A DNA stretch of 64,000 bases from CAWEFA01 sp963851385 (lineage in GTDB: Bacteria > Bacteroidota > Bacteroidia > Bacteroidales > DTGW01), in NCBI GenBank assembly GCA_963851385.1, contig CAWKPE010000021.1, forward strand, positions 124,001 through 188,000, given 5' to 3'. The translations under genes were made by a program, and so were the position numbers. The notes under the pieces were generated by a model. That model searched no databases and had not been told where the DNA came from. It was given only the letters and a program-made list of their open reading frames with translations. Shown piece after piece: positions 55,094-64,000 of this stretch. The stretch's first letter is position 1. Each line of letters starts with the position of its first letter.

Positions 55094-56107
55094 ATGACCC
55101 GTGAGAGAAAAAAAGACGCTTCTAAAACTGCAATTTATTTCAGGACATTTTATGTTCACATTAAGAATATTATAATACGAATTCCATTTCTTTCAGTCGC
55201 TATGAATGGCTGGCAGCTTGCATCACGAACATTTACTAGCGAAGAAGTATTTCGTAAAAAGCAACAATGGAAGAGTTTTTTTAGCGCTCTTATCAATCCA
55301 CGATTTGCATCTAAGTGGTTTAAAATTCTCGAATCACCCGATTTTTTGTTAATTGCCAAACACCGTCAATTGCTTTATTTCAAACCCTTCAGGGCCTATA
55401 TGTCGATCAGATGGACGAAAAAGCAAAAAATAAAAGTCATCCTCGATACCTATCGATTTATCATGAGTAAAAATGAAGCATTCATGCAGGTGATCACCAA
55501 TAGCGCTGGTATAGAGATTGTGCGTTTTAAGCTCAGTGACACCATCGATGGCTATTTGACTTTGGGGTATGATGATGGGTTTCGGAAAGAAGGTGAACTA
55601 GTTTTTTATCTTAAATGTGATCAGCTTGGTGGAACGATTGTAGCTGCATCGTTTTCATTCGAAGAAATTGAAGTGGGACGCTGGGTCTGCAGGATTGGTT
55701 GCGTTCAGGGGCATAAGGGAAATGTTGAAAATTCTACAAAAGCAGCCCAAAAACTGTTATATGGTGTTCGTCCAAAATCACTTATAGTCTTTGCGGTTCA
55801 GGAGTTTTCGCGGCAATTGGGTTTTACTGCTGTTTATGCTACGGGAGATGCTATTCAGACTTACCGTGGCAAACATGTAGTCCATCTTCCTTGGCGGCAT
55901 GCTATACAATTCGATTACAACGCAATTTGGATCGAGTCTGGCGGCCGACCTGGCAGAGACGGCTGGTATGAATTACCATTGATGCTGGTCCGCAAAAATA
56001 TTCATGAGATCAAGACAAATAAGCGCTCACTCTATCGTAGACGGTATAATCTGCTTGATGACCTTTCGTTGAAAATTGCCGATGCCGTAAAAAAGATTGT
56101 CGAATGA
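55094..56107 (+). CDS. DUF535 (VirK/YbjX-type) protein
   Basis: 337 aa. The C-terminal two thirds match DUF535: SFSFEEIEVGRWVCRIGCVQGHKG, TKAAQKLLYGVRPKSLIVFAVQEF, GKHVVHLPWRHAIQFDYNAIW, and GWYELPLMLVRKNIHEIKTNKRSLYRRRYNLLDDL. The family is best known from Proteobacteria (VirK, YbjX), where it is linked to virulence or envelope stress without a defined reaction. Base composition is visibly more GC-rich than neighbours, and it is a lone gene in large AT-rich gaps, so acquisition by transfer is likely. Confidence 0.88.
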   Translation: MTRERKKDASKTAIYFRTFYVHIKNIIIRIPFLSVAMNGWQLASRTFTSEEVFRKKQQWKSFFSALINPRFASKWFKILESPDFLLIAKHRQLLYFKPFRAYMSIRWTKKQKIKVILDTYRFIMSKNEAFMQVITNSAGIEIVRFKLSDTIDGYLTLGYDDGFRKEGELVFYLKCDQLGGTIVAASFSFEEIEVGRWVCRIGCVQGHKGNVENSTKAAQKLLYGVRPKSLIVFAVQEFSRQLGFTAVYATGDAIQTYRGKHVVHLPWRHAIQFDYNAIWIESGGRPGRDGWYELPLMLVRKNIHEIKTNKRSLYRRRYNLLDDLSLKIADAVKKIVE

Positions 56108-56664
56108 TGGTTTCTCATTGAATAAAATGGAATTGTTCTTGCAATTACCAATAGTCAGAGAACACATTATTAATGCACAGCATTTAGTGTAGAAATAAAT
56201 AATGAATGTTAATTGCATTTACACGCTACCTGAGGCTAACGTCAACGATAAAAACCTAGAGCGCATATTTGCTCTTGAGTATATAACATACCATAATTAA
56301 CAAAATATCAAATTTTCAATAGTTCCTGAATTATATGTTGTGCCTTTACAATAGATAGATAGATTAAAGTATCGTAATCCGAAAAGCAATAGAAAAGTAG
56401 TTAATTTGAGTAAATTGAGAAAATATAAAGATTTATTTTATTATAATTTACAGATTGTATATAGTTTTGCGAATGACTTTTTTAGACTATCATAGAATGG
56501 AACTGAAGTTGCATGATTTACTTTTTTAAAAGTATTTAACGAGGTAAAATCTGGGATTCTTAATATGAATGATTATGAACTAGACAATGTTTTAAAATTT
56601 AATAATGTTGTTATTAAAATGTCTGAGAAAAGTATAGCGATTTTTTAATATTAATAATAATGTA
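56108..56664. other. intergenic region, nothing recognised
   Basis: 557 bases of AT-rich DNA following the DUF535 gene. A small GC-richer patch (56220-56265) contains TGAGGCTAACGTCAACG but no clear structure. No gene or RNA identified. Confidence 0.4.
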
Positions 56665-57441
56665 ATGAAAAGAAAGATTTTATTTTTTATTTTCATATTC
56701 GTAAGTCTGTTTGCAATATTTTCCCAAAAAACAAATATTTTACCAAATACGTATTATTGCAATGGAGAAACACTTAGTTTTGTTTTAAGATATGGTTTTA
56801 TTGTAGGTGGACAAGCTAATTTGGAACTTTATGAAACAAATAAAGACAGCATTATGCTTTATCATCTCATAGGAACTGCAAAAACTACTGGTATTGCTGA
56901 TAAATTATTTCATGTCAAAGATATTTATGAAAGTTATTTCGATAAAGAAACTTTATTGCCGGTTTTGGCTATTCAGAATATCAAAGAAGGCAATAGTTAT
57001 AAATATTACAACGAAGTTCGTTATAATCATAGAAGCAATACTATAATTTCTTCGAAAAGCGGTGAGCACAAAGTCAAAGAAAATACTCTTGATATATTGT
57101 CATCATTTTATTATGTTCGCCGTATGGATTTTACAAATATTAAAGAGGGAGAAGTTTTTAAGTTTAATACTTTTTTTTCTGATGACGAATTTCCTTTTGC
57201 ACTTCGTTTTTGCAATAGAGAAACAATAAATACTAAATGGGGCAAAATAAAGTGTTTAAAATTTGCACCAATAGTTGAACCAGGCAGGGTATTCAAATCT
57301 AAAGATGATATGTTAATATGGTATACTGACGATGCAAACAGAATTCCAATAAAAGTTACTTTAGAAATGTGGGTAGGGCATGTAACAGCAGAATTGCGAA
57401 ATTTTTCAAATCTTAGAATTTCTCCAGGGTTCAAAGAATAG
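56665..57441 (+). CDS. DUF3108 exported protein
   Basis: 258 aa with a signal peptide (KILFFIFIFVSLFAIFS). The mature part follows the DUF3108 pattern: YYCNGETLSFVLRYGFIVGGQANLEL, AKTTGIADKLFHVKDIYESYFD, LDILSSFYYVRRMDF and IWYTDDANRIPIKVTLEMWVGHVTAEL. The family is periplasmic and of unknown function, often encoded with envelope biogenesis genes. The neighbour on the opposite strand encodes a putative outer-membrane protein. Confidence 0.85.
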   Translation: MKRKILFFIFIFVSLFAIFSQKTNILPNTYYCNGETLSFVLRYGFIVGGQANLELYETNKDSIMLYHLIGTAKTTGIADKLFHVKDIYESYFDKETLLPVLAIQNIKEGNSYKYYNEVRYNHRSNTIISSKSGEHKVKENTLDILSSFYYVRRMDFTNIKEGEVFKFNTFFSDDEFPFALRFCNRETINTKWGKIKCLKFAPIVEPGRVFKSKDDMLIWYTDDANRIPIKVTLEMWVGHVTAELRNFSNLRISPGFKE

Positions 57442-57494
57442 TTTTAACTATTACTATCAAAGTTTTTAAGTATCTTTTATGGGACAAAAAAGTT

Positions 57495-58484
57495 TTAATT
57501 TTTATTAAAGGGGAAATCAACTCTAATCATAACCTGGTATGAATTATCCACAGCATAGCCCTTTACAAAATGAAAGCTCCAGTCTATTTTAGTATCAACA
57601 TGTTTAGTTTTAATTAATTTAAGGTATGTATCCAAACGTCCGTAATTTCCACTACGGTAGAATAGATTACCCCAGACAAGAAAAAGTTTTCCTCCTTTAT
57701 AGTAAGTAGCATCAATACCAAAATATTTGTAAAAGAATGAAGCACGTCCTTGAAAACCCCATATATGGTTATAATTGGCCGGCCTAACTCGGAAATAACT
57801 TCCCAAACCGCCAATATCGAAACTGCATTTGTCTAAAAAAGTTTTTCCGGCTAAGTCAACTCCAAGATAAAGGGCACCACCTCCATTATCCTGTACCCAG
57901 GTAGGATTATCAATAAGACCGGCAAAATGATACATATAAAAATAATCTTCAAAATAAAATATACTATACTTAATATGACCTGAAATACCAGCCATAAATG
58001 CTTCATGAACAGTAGTTGTTTGTCGACCGGTCCAATCGCAAAAAGCATTTTGATAACCCCAGTCACCACTTGCCTCCATAAGTCCTCCCTGGATATTGGG
58101 ACGATAATATAAAATGGAATCAGTAAGCAAAGCAAGTGGAAAATTCAACAACTTATATCGTGGAAAAGATCCAAAAAAAGCACGAAAATGATCGATAGAG
58201 TATTTATAATAAATATCTGGAACAGGCTTCAATGCAAAAGGGTCGCTTCCATATTCGAACATATAATTTATGCCAGCTGAAATTTGGTGGACAGTATCAA
58301 CTTTGAACGCTATTCCAGCGTCAAACCTCGCTCCAAGGATAGTTTGGCTATTCGCCTGACCACTAAAATATTCTCGGTCATCGAAAATATTGTCGAAACT
58401 TCCATATAGCCAATGTTCTTGTGCCATACCTTTTAAGAAAATCAATAAAAGAATTACCCCAAATAATAAAGATTTTCTGTTCAT
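57495..58484 (-). CDS. putative outer-membrane beta-barrel protein
   Basis: 329 aa from the ATG at 58484, which gives a clean signal peptide (MNRKSLLFGVILLLIFLKGMAQ). An upstream ATG at 58511 adds nine residues that spoil it. The mature chain has many aromatic, alternating strands (TILGARFDAGIAFKV, SAGINYMFEYG, FFYKYFGIDATYYKGG, NSYQVMIRVDFPF) ending in a strand, like an outer-membrane porin. No named family recognised. Convergent with the DUF3108 gene. Confidence 0.7.
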   Translation of the reverse strand: MNRKSLLFGVILLLIFLKGMAQEHWLYGSFDNIFDDREYFSGQANSQTILGARFDAGIAFKVDTVHQISAGINYMFEYGSDPFALKPVPDIYYKYSIDHFRAFFGSFPRYKLLNFPLALLTDSILYYRPNIQGGLMEASGDWGYQNAFCDWTGRQTTTVHEAFMAGISGHIKYSIFYFEDYFYMYHFAGLIDNPTWVQDNGGGALYLGVDLAGKTFLDKCSFDIGGLGSYFRVRPANYNHIWGFQGRASFFYKYFGIDATYYKGGKLFLVWGNLFYRSGNYGRLDTYLKLIKTKHVDTKIDWSFHFVKGYAVDNSYQVMIRVDFPFNKN

Positions 58485-58578
58485 ATTTTTAACTTTGAAA
58501 TTCAACAGCAATAATATTAATTTAAATATAAAGTTGTTTGCATTATTTTCATAATTTTTGAATTTTAATATTCTTTTG

Positions 58579-60292
58579 ATGGTTGTAAATTTCAGGCATT
58601 ACCATTGGCAAATTAATAACAGGTTATTATACTGCTATTTTTCTCATAATATGGCTGGCTATAAATTTAATTCAGGCCTGGTTCACACAATTACATTATG
58701 ACGAAGCCTATTATTGGGTATATTCAAGACATCTGGCATGGGGATATTTTGACCATCCACCTATGGTTGCTCTTCTTATTAAAATTGGATACAGTATTTT
58801 TCACAACGAACTTGGTGTGAGACTGTTTTTTGTTTTGCTAGGTACCGCAACTACCGGGATGATTCTATACCTTATAAATGAAACCGAGAATTTAATTTTT
58901 TTATTTTTGTTTCTTTTGTCCTTACCCATATTGCATTTTCATGTCGGAGGATTCCTGGCTTTACCCGATACACCTTTAGTATTTTTCGCTACTTTATTTT
59001 TTATATTTTATCGTAGGTTTCTTAAAAATGAAACAATTGTAAATGCATTCATACTAGGCATTGTTGGTGCAGCCATGCTATACAGCAAATATCATGGAAT
59101 ATTGATAATCCTTTTTACGGTTTTATCAAATTTAAAATTACTAGGCAAATGGAAAACCTGGATTACCGCGTTCACCATACTTTTACTGATGATGCCTCAT
59201 TTATGGTGGCAATATGCCAACAATTTCCCAACTATTGGGTACCAATTCCTGGAAAGGTTTGAAGTTGTCAGATATTTGCAACCAATTGATTTTATAATAG
59301 GACAGCTTATTATTCCAGGATTGTTTACTGGGATTATTATGCTTTATTTTGTTTTAAATTATAAATCAGAAAACGATTTTGAGAAATCATTAAAATGGAA
59401 CATTTATGGTTTTTATCTTTTTTTTATCATTTTCAGCTTTCGCACAAATACACAGCCACAATGGACAGCAGCAATTATTCCACCTGTTATTTTCATCTCA
59501 TATAAAGCTATTAAGCAGAGTAGCACCAATATTATAAAGTGGTTTAAACCTTTAGCTGTTATTGGTATAATTATAATTATCGCATCAAGGATTTTAATAG
59601 CAAACGATACGTTGGCAAAAAAAATAAATGTCTCATCAGGGTTTAATTACTGGAAATACATTAATCGTTGTATTGACAGTGTTGCTAAAGGCCGTTGTGT
59701 TTTGTTTGTATCTTCATATAGAATGCCTTCAGAGTATGGTTTTTATTCTGGAAAATTACCTGTAAATGCTCCAGAAATTATTTATCGGTTTTCACAATAT
59801 GACTTAGTTCATTATGAAGATAGCCTGGACCATAAGGATGTCATTTTAATTGATACCAAAGATTACCATGACCCTTTCGTGATTGGTGAAGATTTGTCGA
59901 CATTGCATTATAGAGTTATTCCGTGTTTTATATCCTATCATTATTTAGGTTTGATTTATAACAATGCCGATATTGAGGCTAAGCGAGGTTCAACAATTAA
60001 TATTCCTCTGACAATAAAAAATATTTCTAACCATGAGATTTTTTTTTCCAATAATCCCGATCTTATTCCAAAAATTACATCTGAAATATTAGGAATATAT
60101 AGAATTGAAAAGTCTAAAGCTTTTTCAACATTTTCTGTCAAGAAATCATTACTTCCACAAGATACTATAGTAAATAATTTTAAGGTACGAATGCCGACCA
60201 TTAAAGGAAAATATTGTTTGCAGTTGTACATATCCTATGGCGATCGTTTGCGAAGCGTTACAGGAAAAGTAATAAAACTTAAAATTGATTGA
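58579..60292 (+). pseudogene. GT39/ArnT-like membrane glycosyltransferase, frameshifted near the N-terminus
   Basis: The clean frame from ATG 58763 lacks the family's N-terminus. In-frame sequence upstream reads YDEAYYWVYSRHLAWGYFDHPPM, the signature of dolichyl-phosphate-mannose/lipid-linked sugar transferases with the catalytic Asp-Glu pair, preceded by a membrane helix. There is no start codon in that frame after the stop at 58586. Deleting one T at 58589-58591 joins it to ATG 58579 (MVVNSGITIGKL). The repaired protein is about 570 aa with roughly ten membrane segments and a C-terminal soluble domain. It would transfer a sugar from a lipid carrier in the periplasmic leaflet. Confidence 0.78.
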
Positions 60293-60744
60293 TTGCAAAG
60301 TATTGTTGTTAAACAATTTCATTGTCCAGTACTTTACAACTTTGCTCTAATGAAGAGATCATTCTTATTCAGGTAACTATTGGATAAATAATAATAACTA
60401 CATTTATGGTACAAATATAAATGGTGACTTTTATATTCAGGACAATCGTGGTTGTATATCTACAAATAATCGTCCATTTTTTATTAGCTTGTATGTATTC
60501 AGTGAAGCGCAATCGGTGCATTATTAATAAATAGAAAGTCTCACAAAACCCATATATAATATTATTTGTGAGTAATACCTCAAAATATTTCAGTATTTTT
60601 GTGTTTATTAACTAAAATAAAATATTAACTGTTGTTCGATTTGCTGTTTTGCCTTATAATAAAATATTTTAATTATCTGTGTTACAATATATATGAATAT
60701 TGTTTTTATCATAAACGAGAAGTAATAATTTATAAGGAATAGCT
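60293..60744. other. intergenic region with possible gene remnant and promoter
   Basis: 60354-60527 keeps an open frame with protein-like composition (GNYWINNNNYIYGTNINGDF) but no start, possibly a gene fragment. TATTTTTG at 60594-60601 fits the TAnnTTTG box and may serve the response regulator. AAGGA at 60734-60738 is its likely ribosome-binding site. Confidence 0.4.
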
Positions 60745-61134
60745 ATGAATGATAAACCTTTTCCAAACTTTGCAGGGAGACATATTTTAATTGCTGAAGA
60801 TGATGTTGTTAATTTCAAGCTATTGAAAAGTTTTCTTAATAAAACAAATGCAATAATTTATTGGGCAAAAAATGGAGTTGAAGCAGTTGATATTTCTATC
60901 AAACACCAACTCGATTTAGTACTCATGGATATTAGGATGCCAGAAATGGATGGAATTTCTGCTTCAAAATTGATAAGAAAGTATTATCCAAATCTCCCAA
61001 TAATTGCTCAAACAGCATATACATTAAAAGAGGATATAGAGAAAATGATGAAAGCAAGTATTAATGAATATATGGCAAAACCAATTAATGGTACTGAACT
61101 TTTGAATATTTTAAAGAAATATTTAAATGAATAG
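60745..61134 (+). CDS. stand-alone response regulator receiver protein
   Basis: 129 aa, only a CheY-like receiver. Acidic pocket in ILIAEDDVVN, phospho-acceptor Asp in LVLMDIRMPEMDG, Thr/Ser switch in IIAQTAY and conserved Lys in YMAKPI. No output domain, so it probably works in a phosphorelay or by protein contact. The sequence type resembles receivers of hybrid histidine kinases. No kinase is encoded nearby. Confidence 0.9.
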   Translation: MNDKPFPNFAGRHILIAEDDVVNFKLLKSFLNKTNAIIYWAKNGVEAVDISIKHQLDLVLMDIRMPEMDGISASKLIRKYYPNLPIIAQTAYTLKEDIEKMMKASINEYMAKPINGTELLNILKKYLNE

Positions 61135-61446
61135 AACTATATATATTGAAAATACTTTTTGAAACAAATTATTTCCATCTGCAAAATAAATTAAGCACAT
61201 TCTATATTTGACTTGACAAGCCAGTTAAGATAACAATAAAATAAACGTCGCATAACACCGGCTTTATCACAGGTGCGTTGAAGCGGGTAACAATGTTGTG
61301 TATTTTGATTAAATTTTTTAAGCAGGGGATAGGGACGCATATTGAACTCCCGCCAGATACATAACCGGGGAACGTTTGTGTAAAGAATCACGTTAGGGGC
61401 AATTATAAAAACCGAAATGCAATTCAACAGATTAGCAAAATATCAA
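61135..61446. other. intergenic region with a structured, attC-like GC-rich segment
   Basis: 61246-61400 is more GC-rich than its surroundings. It starts with CATAACACCGGCT (about 61251-61263), includes GGTGCGTTGAAGCGGG and ends CACGTTAGGGGC (61390-61400). The TAAC/GTTA ends and ACCGG/CCGG inner blocks are partly complementary, as in integron attC sites or related Bacteroidota repeats. AACACCGGCT recurs at 62466-62475 after the next gene. Confidence 0.4.
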
Positions 61447-62427
61447 ATGAAAGCGATTGTTTATACAAAATACGGAACACCTGATGTCCTTGAGTTAAAA
61501 GAGATAGACAAACCTATTCCAAAGGAAGATGAAGTCTTGATAAAAGTTTATGCGGTATCAATAAATGATTGGGACTTGGGTCTCCTTCAAGGGGGTGACC
61601 TCATAAATCGGCTCCTTAACGGTCTTCTTAAACCTAAGATAAAAATACTCGGTTCCGACATTGCAGGACAAATTGAAGCAGTTGGCAAAAATGTAAAGAA
61701 GTTTCAGCCTGGAGATGAAGTGTATGGAGATCTCAGTGGCAGCTGGGGAGGCTTCGCTGAATATGTTTGCGCTCGTGAAAAAGCATTGGCCCTGAAGCCT
61801 GCCAGCATGAGCTTCGAGGAAGCAGCGGCAATACCTCAAGCGGCAATGCTGGCGATACAAGGTCTTCGTGATAAAGGGCAAATTCAATCAGGACAAAAAC
61901 TTTTAATTAATGGTGCAGGTGGAGGTGTAGGTACCTTTGCTGTGCAGATTGCCAAATTATACGGAGTTGAAGTGACTGGTGTTGATAACTCAGGAAAATT
62001 GGATATGATGCGCTCATTGGGCTTTGATCATGTTATTAATTATAATCAAGAAGATTTCACAAAAAATGGGAAGAGTTATGATTTGATTCTTGATGTAAAG
62101 ATGAATCGTTCGATTTTTGATTATATCCGTGTATTATGTCGCAATGGAATTTATGTTATAGTTGGCGGTTCCTTGGTTAGGCTTCTTCAGGCTTTATTCC
62201 TGCGGCCATGGATTTCGATGATCAGTAAAAAGAAAATATGTGTTGTTGCTCTGAAGTCAAACAAGGATTTAGATTATATGAACGAGCTTTTTGAAACTGG
62301 TAAATTAAAACCTATAATAGATGGGCCCTACCGGATAGATGAGGTTCCTAAAGCATTCAGACATTTTGGTGAAGGAGTACATAAAGGAAAAGTAGTAATC
62401 GCTATGGATTATGATTACAAAATTTAA
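61447..62427 (+). CDS. NAD(P)-dependent MDR alcohol dehydrogenase/quinone oxidoreductase
   Basis: 326 aa from ATG 61447 (MKAIVYTKYGTPDVLELKE), the normal MDR start. An upstream ATG at 61417 adds ten unrelated residues. GroES-like domain: VLIKVYAVSINDWD, LGSDIAGQIEAVGKNVKKFQPGDEVYGD. Nucleotide-binding motif: LLINGAGGGVGTFAVQIAKLYG near residue 150. No catalytic or structural zinc Cys clusters are seen, so it is of the zinc-independent quinone oxidoreductase type. Substrate unknown. It stands alone between two GC-richer segments that share a short motif. Confidence 0.88.
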   Translation: MKAIVYTKYGTPDVLELKEIDKPIPKEDEVLIKVYAVSINDWDLGLLQGGDLINRLLNGLLKPKIKILGSDIAGQIEAVGKNVKKFQPGDEVYGDLSGSWGGFAEYVCAREKALALKPASMSFEEAAAIPQAAMLAIQGLRDKGQIQSGQKLLINGAGGGVGTFAVQIAKLYGVEVTGVDNSGKLDMMRSLGFDHVINYNQEDFTKNGKSYDLILDVKMNRSIFDYIRVLCRNGIYVIVGGSLVRLLQALFLRPWISMISKKKICVVALKSNKDLDYMNELFETGKLKPIIDGPYRIDEVPKAFRHFGEGVHKGKVVIAMDYDYKI

Positions 62428-62465
62428 ATGCTAAAAACCAATAATATCATAAACACCAGCCACCA

Positions 62466-62475
62466 ACACCGGCTG
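62466..62475. repeat. short copy of AACACCGGCT motif
   Basis: Exact copy of the 10-mer at 61254-61263, so the oxidoreductase gene is bracketed by it. May be a remnant of the same repeat family. Confidence 0.35.
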
Positions 62476-62715
62476 AACACCATGATAATTTCAGTAGTTT
62501 TCCAAATGTTAATTGACTAAAATATTCGCACAAGCTTTTAATTTGTTTTATAATAAGTCTTACAAAATCCAGTATTATTTGTACTTGGTTAAAAACTTGA
62601 AGATTCTAATAAATACTTAATGATATTTCATACATTTTGCCACTTAATTAAACTTAAAAATGTATTAAATAATAAATTAGCTATCATTAGTTATGCAAAT
62701 TGTCGTTCAAATAAA

Positions 62716-62749
62716 AAGCCACTTATGAATTCTATTTCATAAATGGCTT
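62716..62749 (-). terminator. rho-independent terminator on the minus strand
   Basis: 14-bp stem 62716-62729 / 62736-62749 with one mismatch. On the minus strand it is followed by five T residues (62711-62715). No protein gene on that strand ends here. It lies just past the tRNA-end fragment at 62760-62774, as a tRNA terminator would. Confidence 0.65.
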
Positions 62750-62759
62750 AATTATCCAG

Positions 62760-62774
62760 TGACCCCGAAGGGAC
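62760..62774 (-). other. tRNA 3'-end-like fragment, candidate attachment site
   Basis: On the minus strand the bases read like the end of a tRNA: T-stem 3' strand CCCTT, acceptor 3' strand CGGGGTC and discriminator A, then the terminator. No other tRNA parts are present upstream. Position between a terminator and an integrase gene suggests an att site left by integration into a tRNA gene. A simple UUCG-capped hairpin is the alternative. Confidence 0.45.
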
Positions 62775-62941
62775 TAATTTTATTTCATTTTTTTGCACCC
62801 AATTTTACTATAAATGCTATATATCAATTATATATAAATTTTAAAAAACATAAAAAACGAAGAAAAAAGCAACGAAAAGCAATAAATGTTGTACCAATTG
62901 TTGTACCATTAGTAAATATTTTGTACTTTTAATGCAAATTA

Positions 62942-64000
62942 ATGAACATGGCAACAGTAAAGGTACTCATGAAAATGAATAAGCTAAATGAACATGGTTT
63001 AGCACCACTCTATTTACGTCTTATTAAGAACAGAAAAGCAAAATTTATTTCTCTTGGAATTTACTTAAAACCTTCTGAATGGAATATAGATGAAGGTAAA
63101 GTGCGTAAATCACGAACAAATTCAGGCAGGTTAAATGCTCTAATAGCCCAACGTGTTGCTGATGCTGAAGGTATTGCTGTTGATTTAGAAACAAAATCAA
63201 AGTCAGTAAGCTCATCTAAGATAAAGGAAAAAATAATTGGAACTGAACCGGTAGCTTTTTTTCCTTACGCTGATAAATATGTTCAATCACTTGAAACAGC
63301 TGGTAAAATTGGAACATATCGCCGCGCTAAAACAGTTATTCAAAAGCTTAAAGATTATAGAAGTGATAAAGTCTTATTTTTCGATGACATTACTGTTAAA
63401 TTTTTAAAGGATTATGAAGAATATCTTAAAGAAAAAATGCACAATAAGACAAATACAGTACATTCAAATATGAGAATAATCCGTAAATTAATTAATGATG
63501 GTGTAAAAGAAGATATCATTACCCGCAATGACAATCCATTTTATAAGTTTACGCTGAAAACTGAAAAAACTACCAGGGAATATTTAACAGAGGAGGAATT
63601 ACAAAAGATTGAAAATCTTGATTTACCTGCAGGTTCACAAATGTACCACCACAGAAATATATATGTGTTCGCTGCTTATACAGGTGGCCTCAGAATTTCA
63701 GATATTCTTACTCTGAAATGGTCCAACTTTGATGGCGAAAAGGTTAATATAAAAATTCAAAAAACTCAAACGCCCTTATCCATTAAATTACCTAATAAAG
63801 CAATTGATATTATTAAATTGTATAAATCTGATGACCAGACTTCAGATAGTTTTATCTTCCCATTTCTCGATAATAACATAGATTTTTCAAATCCTACTGC
63901 ACTACACCAGGCTATTACATCAGCAACAGCATATACAAACAAAGATTTAAAGACTATTGCAACTAAAACTGAAATCAAGAAAAATTTAAGCTTCCATACA
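62942..64000 (+). CDS. tyrosine site-specific recombinase (integrase), 3' end outside window
   Basis: At least 353 aa, open to the window end. The N-terminal Arm-binding domain (KVLMKMNKLNEHGLAPLYLRLIKNRK, FISLGIYLKPSEWN) is the form found in Bacteroidota integrases of conjugative elements and prophages. The SAM-like core-binding domain spans about 110-200 and the catalytic domain begins at YLTEEEL. AAYTGGLRISDILTLKW holds the first catalytic Arg, and the sequence ends at SFHT, the start of the HxxR box. The Tyr lies beyond the window. ATG 62942 is the first start. Confidence 0.9.
   Translation, partial: MNMATVKVLMKMNKLNEHGLAPLYLRLIKNRKAKFISLGIYLKPSEWNIDEGKVRKSRTNSGRLNALIAQRVADAEGIAVDLETKSKSVSSSKIKEKIIGTEPVAFFPYADKYVQSLETAGKIGTYRRAKTVIQKLKDYRSDKVLFFDDITVKFLKDYEEYLKEKMHNKTNTVHSNMRIIRKLINDGVKEDIITRNDNPFYKFTLKTEKTTREYLTEEELQKIENLDLPAGSQMYHHRNIYVFAAYTGGLRISDILTLKWSNFDGEKVNIKIQKTQTPLSIKLPNKAIDIIKLYKSDDQTSDSFIFPFLDNNIDFSNPTALHQAITSATAYTNKDLKTIATKTEIKKNLSFHT

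Noticed and set aside
61191..61427. Minus-strand open frame of 78 aa over the attC-like segment
   Set aside because: No domain or signal, and it coincides with the structured GC-richer block.

Overview
The window reads as chromosome of a Bacteroidota (Bacteroidetes) bacterium. It is AT-rich and has type IX secretion (T9SS) C-terminal sorting domains, a SusC/SusD pair, TAnnTTTG-type promoter boxes and Bacteroidota-restricted families such as DUF6266. Several genes carry single-base frameshifts, so part of the reading depends on whether these are real mutations or consensus errors.

Layout. 1-4139 is an arsenic module: two arsenate-reductase-like genes (both frameshifted), an Acr3 efflux pump, an ArsR repressor with a palindrome at its promoter, and an operon of DsrE-like proteins and a SAM methyltransferase. 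An IS200-like element interrupts the first DsrE-like reading frame. 4140-5274 is a GC-rich stretch without convincing genes that ends in a strong terminator. 5275-10698 is a compact three-gene operon: a P-loop ATPase, an 803-aa HEAT-like repeat protein and a protein with two complete radical SAM/SPASM modules. The repeat protein ends in a short Cys/His/Asp/Ser-rich tail with three His-Xaa-Asp motifs. This is the best candidate for an undescribed system: a radical SAM modification cassette whose substrate may be the tail of the repeat protein. A nested palindrome (10798-10939) follows it.

11213-14158 holds a DUF6266 gene, a tRNA-Met(CAT) trailed by two 108-bp tandem tRNA-like pseudocopies, a pseudouridine synthase and a glucosaminidase/LysM protein. 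14649-21905 is a same-strand run of a membrane-anchored trypsin-like protease, a large exported protein, a DUF2235 hydrolase, a small protein with an L,D-transpeptidase-like His/SAGC signature and an S53 peptidase. 22038-31895 is mostly surface biology: a DUF4197 gene, T9SS-secreted proteins including a tandem pair, and an unusual phosphodiesterase-TPR-sulfotransferase fusion.

31976-49704 is an alpha-glucan (maltose/starch) locus: MFS transporter, beta-phosphoglucomutase, GH65 phosphorylase, periplasmic-type GH13, lipoprotein GH13, T9SS-secreted GH13, LacI regulator, SusC and SusD. Three identical CAAACGTTTG operators tie it together. Secreted and outer-membrane amylases would cut glucan, SusCD import it, the GH13 enzymes trim it, the MFS protein take maltose into the cytoplasm, and GH65 plus PgmB feed glycolysis.

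49785-62427 is mixed: Cu/Zn superoxide dismutase, SagB-type nitroreductase, a two-domain pectate-lyase-like protein flanked by diverged direct repeats, a probably transferred DUF535 gene, envelope proteins, a GT39-like glycosyltransferase, a response regulator and an oxidoreductase. At 62716-64000 a tyrosine recombinase runs off the window next to a tRNA 3'-end fragment with its own terminator, which looks like the boundary of an integrated element.
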